A stretch of 64,000 bases of DNA from Linnemannia elongata. Taxonomy: Eukaryota > Mortierellomycota > Mortierellomycetes > Mortierellales > Mortierellaceae. The notes beneath the pieces were generated by a model, which was given only the letters and a program-made list of their open reading frames with translations, was not told where the DNA came from and did not search any database. The stretch lies in NCBI GenBank assembly GCA_036320915.1, contig JAXBDG010000008.1:1674001-1738000 (forward strand), in the 5' to 3' direction. Shown here piece by piece: positions 45,333 to 56,263 of this stretch (position 1 is its first letter; the number at the start of each line of letters is the position of its first letter). The position numbers and the translations under genes were made by a program.

Positions 45333-48155
45333 TCACAGAGTGTCGATGGCTTGGAGTCGACCTGCAACAGGGGTCCTGATTGCGCGCCAGTGAAAGATTG
45401 CCCAAGAGGTGACAAACAACGCGGCAAGGAGCACAGAAACACCGGCGGTCCAGATGACGGGTGTATAAGATAGGTTGGGAAGTGTTGAGTCTAGGATGAA
45501 GCCTGCAAGAGGTGAACCTACCCAGATCGCGATTCCTCCGACCGCGTACATCAGTCCAATCATCGACGCGATCGTTTGTGTGCCTATCGTTGTTGTGAAA
45601 AAGGATGAGGGAGAATGTGTGAGTAGGTGGTGATAATAGACGACAAACTGTGGTTTAGAGCACTGCATGGATTTTCAAGGTGTTACCAAAAGACTCGGCG
45701 ACTGCTACAGGGACCAATGAAATATAGCATCCTAATAATCAAGAACGAAAGAAAGAAAGAAAGAAAGAAAGAGTTGGTGTCAGTGTCATGCTTTTCCTGT
45801 ACTTCTCCAAATCGCGTTTCCGATTCAAGTTACACGCAAAAAATGATGTTCATACCGGCAAAGATGTTGAAGGTGATACCCATGAGCAAGAGGGTGCCAA
45901 AGGACTTTGCAATGAACCAAAGAACCATGACTGAGAAGGCAGTCGCCCAGGCCGAGAAGAGCAGCGTCTTGGTATTAGAGACTCGATCAGCAATCAGGCC
46001 CAATAACACCCTGCCTGCAAATCCTGATCCGTTGGCAAGACCTAGAATCAAGGCCCCTTGTTCGGGCGTCAGGCCGATAAAAACGGCGTAAGCTATTTGA
46101 GTACATGCGTAAAGGGTACGAAAAGCGGAAAGGCGGAGGGAGAAGTGAAGAGAAAGAGAGAAGGGTGGACATTGGATGGGTTAACAAAAAAGAAAAGTGA
46201 AACTCAGAAAATAAGGCAAAAAAAAATAAATAAGATTGAACGCCCGGTCGGCCCTTATGATGAACAAGGTGGCACCACATGCACAGGGACTACAGCTTGA
46301 TAAACACACCACCCCCCTCTTGTTGTTGTAAAACTCCTTACCCTCAGCCTCGTTTGAGCCTCCGTTCGTCCTTTTGTTCACTATCATATGGCTGCCGTTG
46401 TATCATTTGTGTTGCCGACTCGTCTCTTCCTTCCTCTCAAAGCTCAAAATAAATAGACAATGGTGGGATAAAGACACATACTTTGCATGTAGTACAAGGG
46501 AACCAGGTACCCGATCGAGACGGTGACATTGGCAAGCGTGAGCGACATGAACTGAGGGTCCTTGAGCACGTGAAGGGACTGGAAGAATGATGGTTTCTTT
46601 CTTGTTGTCGATAATTCCTGGTGCTGGTCCTGGCCCTTCTGTTCGATGGATGGTTGTTCGGGGTCCTTCTCGCAAACGGTCATTTCGCCGTAATCGGTCG
46701 AAGATCCGCCCAAGGTTTGTTCCTCCTGAAGGGCGATGGTGGTGGCCAGTTGTTCCTGGAGTAGGCCGTCTTTCTTCTCCTTGATAAGAAAACTTGCGAG
46801 ACCACTACAGGAGGAACGAAGAAGGCGGAAAAACCGAAGAGTGTTAAACCCTAATGCTTCACTTTGTTCGTACACACATGTGCACATGTGGGAGGTACAT
46901 ACACCCTGCACGAAAAAAAAGTAACAAAAAAAACACTTCATACTTACCAAACGACAAAGGTGAGAAGGGCAATGACTCGCAGTGTCCAAAATACACCCAG
47001 CCTGTCGATGAGTGCCTGGGTCATAGGCGCAAGCACAAAGCCTCCCATCCCTGTACCCGAGACAGCAAGTCCAATCACCAGGCCTCGATTCAAGCTAAAG
47101 TACTGCGACGGCACGGCGATCGCAGGCGTATAAGCGAACGATGCTCCGAATCCGAAAAGCACTCCATGACATGCGTACAGATGCCACAACTATTACAAAG
47201 ACAAAGGGGAGAACGTGGAAATCCACAATTTATACGTCAGTATTTGTTTCTTTTCGTGTTTGTCATGGTTGCACAGACCTTGTTTTCGTGCACAACAAAG
47301 ACGAACGAAACATAAGCCCCTATCGTTTCTCTCTCCTCCTTTGGTTTTGCGCTCGCCTTCAAAGGAAGGATTGTGGAGGTGGTGGTGGTTTTAGGAAAGC
47401 AGGGCAAAGCACGATTTCTTGTCTTGCCTGGGTCCATAGTCATTCCCCCCTCCCCTCCCTGACAGAAATGCGCAAGGAAAAAAACCACAGCAAACAACAG
47501 AACACGAGGGCAAACATAACAAAAAACAGAATAATAATTTTACCGCAGTGGAGAAGGAAGCGAGGACCAAGGAGACAGTCATGATGACCGTGCCAACAAA
47601 CGCCGTGGGCCGATACCCAAATCGATCCGCAACAATACCCGACAGGAATCCTGTCAAGTACGTAATCCCACTCCCTGTTGTGCCCACAAACGCAATTGAC
47701 GAGGCCGAGGCGCCGGGAAAGACGATCTGGTAGTGGTGTTCAAAGATCCCAAAGATGAACTCTGTGGGCGCAAAGACGAAGCAGTGGATGAGGAAGGATC
47801 CTAACACGGCGAGCCAGCCCTTGGTGCCGCCTTCATTTAATGACTTCAAGAACGTTGCGATCCAGCCTTGCTTTTCTTGTTTGAGTGGTAGTTCCTGTGC
47901 ATTGACTGGGTTTGATATTGTGGAGGGGGACCAATGATCGCCGTCTTGGCTGTTGCCATCCTTGAGAGATTTGTGGGTGATCGATGTTGGTGAGGCATGT
48001 TGGGTGTTTTCTGAGATGGTCGTGTTAGACCTTGAGAGTGGTACTGTTGAAATGACGAGAGTCTGTTGTGGCAATGCAGATGTAATTGTCGTCTCTGGCT
48101 CCCCTGCAGCGGCAGGAATGGTGTTGATGTTGATCTCGTGCTGCTTCGACTCCAT
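45333..48155 (-). CDS. Monocarboxylate-transporter-like MFS protein 1 of 3
   Basis: Six exons on the minus strand: 48155-47544, 47189-46948, 46804-46482, 46092-45856, 45731-45687 and 45583-45333; 569 residues. A Ser/Thr/Gln-rich cytoplasmic N-terminus of about 100 residues precedes twelve helices. The first helix region (GWLAVLGSFLIHCFVFAPTE) and the loop 2-3 motif SGIVADRFGYRPTA are those of fungal MCT/SLC16-like transporters, usually proton symporters of monocarboxylates or related acids. The loop between helices 6 and 7 is long and charged. All splice joins keep frame and family sequence, including a 45-nt fifth exon (CYISLVPVAVAESFG). It is the left member of a same-strand tandem array of three paralogues. 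A TATA-like CATAAAAAG on the minus strand near 48340-48350 lies about 190 bases upstream. Substrate unknown. Confidence 0.92.
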
Positions 48156-49180
48156 GATGGTATATGACAAAAAGAATGTATGAAGAAGGAGTACGTAGGG
48201 ATAGATGCACAAAAAAAAGATGTTGAGGCAATCAGGACAAGTTGGAAGGCGTGTTTGTCGTTTTTGATGGACCAAATAGTGGGTGAAGACAGAAAGAAAA
48301 TAAAAGAAAGAGGATGGTTCAACGGACTTCGTTTTGTCGTCTTTTTATGAGAGTTTTCCTCGTCCGTTTGGTCAGGATCAGAACAGGGCGACCGACTCTA
48401 TGAGTCTGAGTCTATTCAACATCCGCTCATGCTTACCCTCTTGTCGCCCGCTCACTTGTTACCCTTTTTGCCTATTTGTCCGTCCTTCTCTATACATTAG
48501 GTGATGTTGTTGTGTGTCTGCAGAGTGACAGACACAGACGACCAGACCAGACCAGTCGTCGTATGTTGTTTGTTTTTGCAACTGCGACGCAATGTACCTT
48601 CGTACGAATATGGAAATCTGGGTTGTCCACAACCTTGCTTTCCCTTTTGGACAATTAGCAGGGGGATCGTGTGTGCAACGCGACTCAAATGTGTGGGGAG
48701 GATAAGTCATAGATTAGCGTAGGGATCGTGGACTCGTATCCACGATCTACCATCTCCCTTTCCCTCATCCCTTTTTCATCTCGACCTCAAAACCAAAACC
48801 AAACAAAAAGAAAAGTCGTCCATCCTGAAAAAGGAGCGCTTTATGTTCCTTTTCCTTTCACATCAATACTCTTTCAAGGCAACATGTAAGAAAAATCGCG
48901 AAAACGAGGTAAATGTTGTTAGGATACATGTGTAAAAGAAGGGGGTTGATCACTGACGAACGATAAATTCGCCGTTTAGACTTGGGTCTTATTCATAAAG
49001 GCATGTACAAAAGATGGAGAGATGCGAAAGTGGTGGTAATAGAAAAATTGGAAAAAAGAATGGCAACGAAGCGGGAGAAGGGTGTCAGGTCAGGGTGCGT
49101 ATGCGCTGTGGATCAACGATCCGTGTGCATTCACCATGGGTATCAGAGTATGTATTTTTTAACCTTTTTTATTATTATTA
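48156..49180. other. Spacer between MFS genes 1 and 2
   Basis: Holds the promoter and leader of MFS gene 1 (minus strand) and the 3' region of MFS gene 2. It contains a perfect hairpin at 48724-48747. No gene. Confidence 0.5.
48724..48747. repeat. Perfect 9-bp inverted repeat with 6-nt spacer
   Basis: Arms GATCGTGGA and TCCACGATC are exact reverse complements around CTCGTA. It lies about 570 bases upstream of the MFS gene 1 start codon. It may be an operator for a dimeric regulator, or chance. Confidence 0.8.
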
Positions 49181-52013
49181 TTAAATGTATGCCTTATTGT
49201 CCGGATATATCGTCTGCATCTGCTGCCTCTGCCTCCGCAAGAGTATAACCCACGTGGTGGCAAACAAAGCAGATACCCCAAACATGCTGCCAGAATACAT
49301 GATCACCGGTAAGTACTCGATGTGGGGCTTGGTCAGCTCCAGAATGTGCCCACTGATGAACGATCCTGCGACCAGCGCCAAACAGGAGAACCCATACACA
49401 ATCCCCAACACTCCAGAAACTTGTCGAGGACCTACGTTCAAGCAATTACACAGAAATCACAAGGAGGGCAATTAAAGGTGAGATTTTAGATTTTCCTTGG
49501 TTTTCTTTGGGGTCCGAGCTCATTTTTTGAACACGATAGATGGTTAGGAGTGCATGATGAGAAAAACACAAAGGGAAATAGGATTAACTAACCGTATTGG
49601 TTCGCGACAATGACCGGGGTCACCGTGGTGATTCCCGAGAAAGTGATTCCATAGACGATGGCGAAGAAGAGGTACATCGGAAAGGACTTTGAGAATGTCC
49701 ATAGGACCAAAATCGCCAGCGTGCTTGACCAGGAGCAGATCAGAAGGAGTATATCGGCTGCCACCAAATCTGCCAAGAGGCCTGATACAATCCTCGCCAC
49801 GAACGATGCGCCGTTGAACCAGCCGTTGATTACCGCCCCCATCTGCTTCGAGATGCCGATATGGGTGCTGTAGACTAGTCATGTAAAGAGGTATTGGCAT
49901 TGCTGCTACTGTTAGCGAGGCAACATTGACTGCGCAAAAGAATATTTTCCAGACAGCATTAACTAGCGTTTACTACTTACGCTCCATGAAGTAGATCGGG
50001 GTGAGGTAGGACATCGACAGCACAAACTGAAAGACGACCAAGGTTGCAAAGGGTAGCCCTTTGGTATACTCTGGTAGGATAAACTTCTGTCCAGTCTCCT
50101 TCCTGTATTGCTTTTCCTCGTTCCGTCGTTGTTCCCGATCAGATTTGTCGCGCTCGAACAACAGTAAACTCGCACCTCCGCTATTATACATTTGACCGAG
50201 AGAACATCAAGTTGTCAATAATGGATGTGCGTGCATAGTTCATTCGCAGTAACATCGGATAAAAGTTATAATTTGCATACTGTTACTAGCACATACCAAA
50301 TGACGAGACTGTATACTCCCAGGGCTCGCAGGGTCCACCGCACCTCGAATCGGTCGATCAAGAACTGGGTCAAGGGCGCCAAAAAGAATCCGCCCAGTCC
50401 TGAACCAGAAGCTGCGATTCCCATAGCCAGTCCACGCTTCTTCTCGAACCAGTGTGTAGGTGCTGCAATAGCTGAAAAGTAAACCAAAGAGGCGCCGATT
50501 CCAAAGAGGATTCCCTGGGACAGATAAAGGTGCCACAGCTACAAGGACAAAGGCATGTCATCAGTATTCGAGTTTGCATGGATAGATTTATACGTAAAGC
50601 AACAATGTGCTTGGACCCTCCTGTCGTTAACAATTAACCACACAAATATACCTTGGTTGAAAAGGAGGCTAAGCAAAGAGCGGTTGTCATAATCAAGGAT
50701 CCTATAACAGACGTGACTCTGTAACCCCATCGATCTGAGAATGCCCCAGAGAAGAACCCGAACAAGTAGGTGGTCGACGATCCTATTGTGCCGATCAGGG
50801 CAATCGACGAAGGATTTGCATTGGGGAACATGTTGAGGTATTCCTGCACAAAGACGCCAAAGATGAACTCTGTCGGTGCAAAAGCAAAGGTTTGGATCAA
50901 GACTGAGGCCAACACGACCGACCAAGCCTTCCAACCCTTGTCCATTTTGTGTGACCGAGTGAGGCGTCCTTCTTCGTCCTCCTCTTGGTCCTGCTGTAGG
51001 TCCTGGTCACCAGTGGAAGAGAGTGTAACAGTAGAAGCAAAAAAGGCACCGGGGGCAGTAACGGTTGTATTTGTGAATCGAGTGAAAGCAGTATTGACGG
51101 AGGATGAGGGTGAGAGTGGAGGTGGTGGTGATGATGTAGTGGTGGTGGCTGGCCAGAGGTATTGGTTCTTGTCGACATGGATAATGGGAAGAGGAGAGGG
51201 ACTGTTGTTTGATACGAGTGTGCGTGCGGGTGACGATGGTCTGGAAGTGGAGGAGCGGCAAGAGTGACTGGTGGGATCAATGGAAGGATCAGAGGGACTT
51301 GGAGGAGGAAGAGGTCTTGTCGAGATAGGATGAGGCAGACGAGATGTGTTGATGGAGTTGTGTGTATTGAGAGGAGAGGAATAAGGAAAAGGAGGAGACA
51401 TGTCTGTCTCTGGGTGAGGAAGAGTAGCAAGTTGATATAAAGACCCCGCTGAAAGTGCCAACCTGGTGCTGTTGCTTGCGTCTCCATCTGCAGTGGCTGC
51501 CAGTCGCAAGTTCACCTCAATTGCCTTACTCTCTTTACCCAAACTCCTGGCGCCCACCTCTGCGACATCCAGCAAGGCTGATGGGGTTTTGCTGTCATCA
51601 TTCTGATTGTCGCTGATGGTTCCATCCTGGTAGTGTCGCGCTCGTTCGCATCCATCTTGAGTCCCTTCGGATCTGGACTCGCGATTCCTCTCAACATGAC
51701 TCCGTTTAGCCTTCTTCTCCGTCTCCTTTTCCTCTGGTTCCAGGACAGCATGACCCTCGAGACTCCTATGCTCCGTCTCCGCCTGCATAGCGCTCTCGTT
51801 ATTCGCACCCGTTGTTGTTGTTATTTCTGATGGTGCTCCCAAAGAAACATTCAGGGGCAAAGAAAGTGGATAGCCATGACTGCTCTGTTCTTTGTATGGG
51901 TTGTTGATGTTGTCCGATTTGTAGTTGCAACTGATGTCGTTAGTCGAGTCTCCTGCCCTTGAATGTATGCCTCCTTGTCCTTTCTCCCTAGACTCCTGGC
52001 GAATTTCTGTCAT
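49181..52013 (-). CDS. Monocarboxylate-transporter-like MFS protein 2 of 3, with very long N-terminus
   Basis: Five exons on the minus strand: 52013-50652, 50538-50297, 50180-49981, 49874-49593 and 49431-49181; 778 residues. Twelve helices begin only after about 390 residues: from KGWKAWSVVLASVLIQTFAF onward it aligns with its two neighbours, including SGAFSDRWGYRVT in loop 2-3. The preceding region is Ser/Pro/Thr/Glu-rich with acidic and basic patches and no predicted fold, far longer than the 90-110 residues of the neighbours. The frame is open through this region with no splice consensus forcing a shorter start, and 52013 is the first ATG. The fourth intron has an unusual GTTAGT donor but the join yields NQYGPRQVSGVLG, as expected. 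Exons 2 and 5 are 242 and 251 nt, identical to their counterparts in gene 1. Substrate unknown. Confidence 0.9.
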
Positions 52014-52365
52014 GTCGTATGCGTAGTTTGTATGTGAAGAAATGTTAAAAGGGTAGCAAGAGAAACAGTGTGGAGATGGCGTCGCACAAAGCAATAACTT
52101 TTTTTTGCTGATCAAACAAAAGAAATAAAGGGAGAGAGAGAGAGAGAGCAAGTGGTGGGAATAATGATGTGGGCAAGAGTTTTAAGATAGGTTGGTAGCC
52201 ACCCTGGGCGACTGAGGGATGGGATCTACGGCCCTTTTTGTTCCTTTCTACTTTTACTAATGAATGGAATGGGGCAATAGAACCAGCCTTTCTCTCTATC
52301 CATTGACCCATGGGTTAAGACGAATCCTGTCGCAACAGCCCTGTTACTACACTCTCCTCTCTCGC

Positions 52366-52396
<31 letters not shown>

Positions 52397-52787
52397 CCCT
52401 TTCGAAATTAGCGCGATTCGCAACCCAACCCATCCGACCCAACGGACATTGACACAAATTTGCGACAAAAGGGTCATATCTGTTGTTGTTGTTGTTTTGT
52501 TGTTGTGGAGAAGGAATTGCGATGCGTATGCTTAACTGTCTGAGGATCATACTTTCCAGTGACATATATAGCCTCATGCTTTGCTGTATGGTGGAATGCA
52601 ATTGTTATTAAAGTGTATCTATCTATGCTATATGAATGCGAGGGGAATGCTCTAAGAGGTTGGGTATACTTGTTGTTGTTGCTATATACAAAACGTGGGG
52701 TGATGATGCCCGCGCTCTTCTTCTGACCTTCGGTTTGTTGTTTTTGTTGTTTTTGTTGCTTTTGATGTTTGTTGCGTTGTATTGCAT
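52014..52787. other. Spacer between MFS genes 2 and 3
   Basis: Promoter side of MFS gene 2 (minus strand) and 3' side of MFS gene 3. Contains a T28 run at 52369-52396 and TTG-rich DNA. No gene. Confidence 0.5.
52369..52396. repeat. Poly(T) run, 28 bases
   Basis: Uninterrupted run of T about 360 bases upstream of the MFS gene 2 start, on the minus strand a poly(A) run. Confidence 0.9.
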
Positions 52788-54583
52788 TTAATGCTTAACA
52801 ACGTTGGAGGCAGCAGATGCAGCCGCAGAAGCAGCCGCCATCTCATCCCTCTTGGTCTGCTTGTCCAATCGTCTGAAGTAGACCCAGGCCGAGATACAGA
52901 ACGCTCCCAGGAGCAATGTTCCTCCAGCGGTCATGATGACGGGGAGGTACGAGAGGTTGGGCTCAGTTGCGCCAAGGATCATTCCAGCAATGGGGGCTCC
53001 AGCCAGCATGCCGACACCGCTGGCGGCGTACATGAAACCGATCACGGTCGACAGCTGATGTGCGCCAAAGGTCTCAGAGATAACCAAGGGCACCAACGAG
53101 ACGTAACCACCAGCGAAAAAGCCGTAGACGAGAGCAAAGGCGAGGTAGACGCCGAAAGATTTCGAGAGCGTCCAGATGATCAAGATCGAGCCAGCGGTCA
53201 TCCAGGCACAGAAACTGACGACGGCGGTCTTGGGCAGACGGTCGGCAGCGAAGCCGAGGGTGATTCTTCCAAGGCAGGAGGCGCCGCTCGACAGTCCGGC
53301 GATCAAGGCACCATCTTGCGCAGTGAGACCGATGAACAAGCTGTACGCTATTTTGGAAAATAAAATAAAATAGAGAGATGAACGGTTAGTTAAAATGGTT
53401 AACAGTGGTAAAAGAGAAGTGTGAAAGGATCGAAATGCGCACACATTCGTCATAGAGTTTTCCAGAATGAAAGAAAGACCTACTCTGGAAGTAATACATG
53501 GGAATGAGGAAACCGACTGAGGCAGCAAGCTCGGCAAAAGTGAGCGAGAGGAACTGGGGGTTCTTGAAAACCTTGAGCTCGGCAAAGAAACCAGCGATGC
53601 CAGTAGGCTTGGCCTTCTGCGAAAGCTTCTCGCTCATCTGGTTAAGTTCGAGGTCGGTGATCTCGTGGTTAGGCTCAGGCATCTTCTTGCCACTCTCGCG
53701 TTCGACAATCAAGAAACTGGCGGTACCGCTATTTTTCAATGGAGTAGGTAGGTGACTTAGTATTAGAATCCAGAAGTGATAGCACACTCTCACAAACATG
53801 GTCAACACGCACAAGATTCAACAATGAGAGGCAAACTTACCAGATAACAACGCTGACAATGGCGAGGACGCGGAGAGCCCACTTGACACCGACGGTATCG
53901 ACCAATGCCTGAGTAGCAGGGGCGAGTGCCAGTCCACCGAGACCAGTTCCGCTAACAGCCAAACCCAAAGCAAGGCCACGCTTGGCATCAAACCAATGCG
54001 AGGGGGCACCGATCGCGGGATAATAGACCAAGGAAGCACCGATGCCAAAGAGGACACCCTGGGTCAAGTAGAGCTGCCAGACATGGTTGGCAAAGGAAGC
54101 CAACAACAATGCCAGGGCCATGATCCCAGTTCCAAGGAGGGCGGTGGTACGGTAGCCGAACTTGTCAGCAGAGGCACCGCTGATGAAGCCAGCAAAGTAG
54201 GTCGAGGATGAACCCAGGGTGCCGATCAAAGCAATAGATCCATGGGTTGAGCCAGGGAAGATATCGAGGTAGTTGTGCTCAAAGACACCAAAGATGTACT
54301 CTGTGGGAGCAAAACAGAAGGAGTGGATCAAGAAACTACCCAAGACGACCAGCCATGCGCGGAGACCACCATCGGGGGCTCTGTCTGCGATGTCGACAAG
54401 GGTAGGGGACTGACTGATGCCAATGATAGAGGGAGCGGTTGACTTTGTATACTTTTCGGGGCTTGAGGTTGGGGATGAGGGGGCGCGAGGGGTGTAGACG
54501 GCATAGGAGGGGATGATCTCGCAGGATGTGCGAGGGGTCTGGTCGACATCATTGGATGTCTTGTTAGTTACTGCTGCGACCAT
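52788..54583 (-). CDS. Monocarboxylate-transporter-like MFS protein 3 of 3
   Basis: Three exons on the minus strand: 54583-53841, 53728-53484 and 53347-52788; 515 residues. The N-terminal segment of about 90 residues is Ser/Thr/Pro-rich. Then PDGGLRAWLVVLGSF opens helix 1, the best match of the three to the fungal MCT signature. Loop 2-3 reads SGASADKFGYRTT, with Lys replacing the common Arg. The C-terminal tail is Ala-rich. Its two introns sit at the same codons and phases as two of the five in gene 1; the other three positions are continuous coding sequence. Donors are GTAAGT and GTAGGT. The ATG at 54583 is the first in frame; the frame is open upstream but only from a TTG. TATATAAA on the minus strand at 54763-54770 gives a leader of about 150 bases. 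Confidence 0.93.
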
Positions 54584-54762
54584 TTGCTGTGTCGATTGTG
54601 AGCTATGTGAGGGAGGGATAATAGATAATGCAGGCGGACGCAGGTGGATGGGTTGGGATGCAGTTTGGTAATCTGCTGATGGTGGTACCAAAGGTGAAGA
54701 GAGGAGTGAAGATCAAAACAAAAGAGAAAGAACCCTCAAAACGAAAGGGGGAAGGCATGTCC

Positions 54763-54770
54763 TTTATATA
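54763..54770 (-). promoter_or_regulatory. TATA box of MFS gene 3
   Basis: TATATAAA on the minus strand, 180 bases upstream of the ATG, with a purine-poor leader following. The only clear TATA among the three MFS genes. Confidence 0.5.
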
Positions 54771-55646
54771 CAAAGAGGCCTGAAGCACCCCTGTGTTTTT
54801 TTCTTGTCTGAGCACAGTGTAACCGCTGGGCATTGTTGTTATTATTCATCTGTGTCTGCCACCTGGGGTTGTTGTAGAGGTCGGACTGGCTGAAGGGCCG
54901 ACGGGCATTTAGTCAACGAACAAGGAACAAAAGAAGCTGGCATTGAATTTTTTTTTATTTTTTGTTTGTTGTTCAGCAGTTCAACTCCCAAAACTATAAT
55001 CATTTCCCCTAAGTTCTTCGATGCCTGTCGTCGCTCCAAGGATGCTTGCTCAAAAAGGAAGGTCTACCTCTTAATGTCCCACGCTCTGTTCACAACCGGA
55101 CTTTCAATGGGCCTGGCCTGGTAACTCGGTCTCGATGCTGGCTGCTGAAATAGACCGAGAAAAAAAAAAGAACGAACGAGATCGGAGGGTTAATTTTCAC
55201 AATGTCTTTTTTTCTGTCGCCTTCTCTTCGTTAACCTTACTTTTCTTTCTCTCTCTCTCTCTCTCTCTCTCCTCACTCCAGCGTGATCATGCCAGGCCTG
55301 GATTAGGTGATTCTCATAGCACGTTCATCTCATCCCACTCCTTATTGTCTCTACAGCCATACCTTCTCAACCGTCCCTCTGCTTTCGGAGAGTTTTCATG
55401 GGCGCTAGTTATTATGTCGACAATGGATACACTCTGGTTCTCAGAAAGGCTACCAATGGACTCTCAAAAGAAAGCCCATGCAACGTGTTTGAGGAGCCGC
55501 TTTAAAGTCCATGCATGTATGAGGGAGAGTATAGAAACCGGCGGCACGCCATCCACTGTCGGTCTGGCAAACAATGTAGATTGGTACACCTTTTCCATGC
55601 CTGAGTTTCTAGTGTCTACTCCGTTTCTATGGCTTTTATCCTTTCC

Positions 55647-55672
<26 letters not shown>
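55647..55672. repeat. Poly(A) run, 26 bases
   Basis: Uninterrupted A run in the divergent spacer. Confidence 0.9.
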
Positions 55673-55677
<5 letters not shown>

Positions 55678-56263
55678 GATAGCTGTTCTGAAAGCGAAAA
55701 GACTGGATGGTGATATATAGGTATGAATTGCGCCATTGAGACGCGATGCAACACCGCGCTCCTAGACAAAAAAAACTCTGAAGCAATCATCTACTACTGA
55801 ATGACTAAGCTAAGTGTGTAGTATGTGCTGTAAACTACAGACTTGACTCTTGACCTGAATTGAGTCATCTTTGGCTCTGAACGAAACCATCGACCGCGCC
55901 TCTTATAAAATCCGGAGATCGAACCTGAGTGAGCCAAAATATTACGTGCAATGGCAGTGTGATTTGTGGTTTTTGACACCGTACGTGAAATTACTCGTGA
56001 CGTAGCTCAGATTTTTTTTTCTTCTTTCACCATGGCCAAACTCCCATGTGGTTTGCATGAAACACTTGCCTCGCGTTTGGTTGCTTTGGCGTTGATCCTT
56101 TTCTTTGTTTAAACTTCATTCTTTGCACACTCCGCTCTTACCTCTGACTCCTCCTTTCCTACGCACACATACGAACCCTTCAATTTACTTCACATCATAC
56201 ACCCTTTCCTCCCACTCACCGCTTGCACTTAGACAGACAGACAGACAGCACAGGACACATTCG

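Larger units (their letters stand above)
54584..56263. other. Divergent spacer between MFS gene 3 and the 830-residue gene
   Basis: Contains the MFS gene 3 promoter, a (CT)n block near 55245-55272, an A26 run at 55647-55672, and a C/T-rich leader with a short (GACA)n repeat at 56231-56248 before the next ATG. No gene. Confidence 0.5.

Noticed and set aside
48156..48275. Upstream extension of MFS gene 1
   Set aside because: Also only a TTG start, and it would add a hydrophobic stretch before the cytoplasmic N-terminus.
48718..48752. tRNA-like hairpin
   Set aside because: The 9-bp stem and 6-nt loop do not fit a tRNA arm and no A or B box or acceptor stem is present.
52014..52151. Upstream extension of MFS gene 2
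   Set aside because: Begins with TTG in a GA/CT repeat; the ATG at 52013 is the first available.
31852..54583. A secondary-metabolite cluster (FAD monooxygenase plus MFS transporters)
   Set aside because: The genes are separated by myosin-I, a small membrane protein and PDRG1 over more than 10 kb, and no core synthase is present.
54584..54691. Upstream extension of MFS gene 3
   Set aside because: The frame is open but begins with TTG; the first ATG is at 54583 and gives an N-terminus of normal length.
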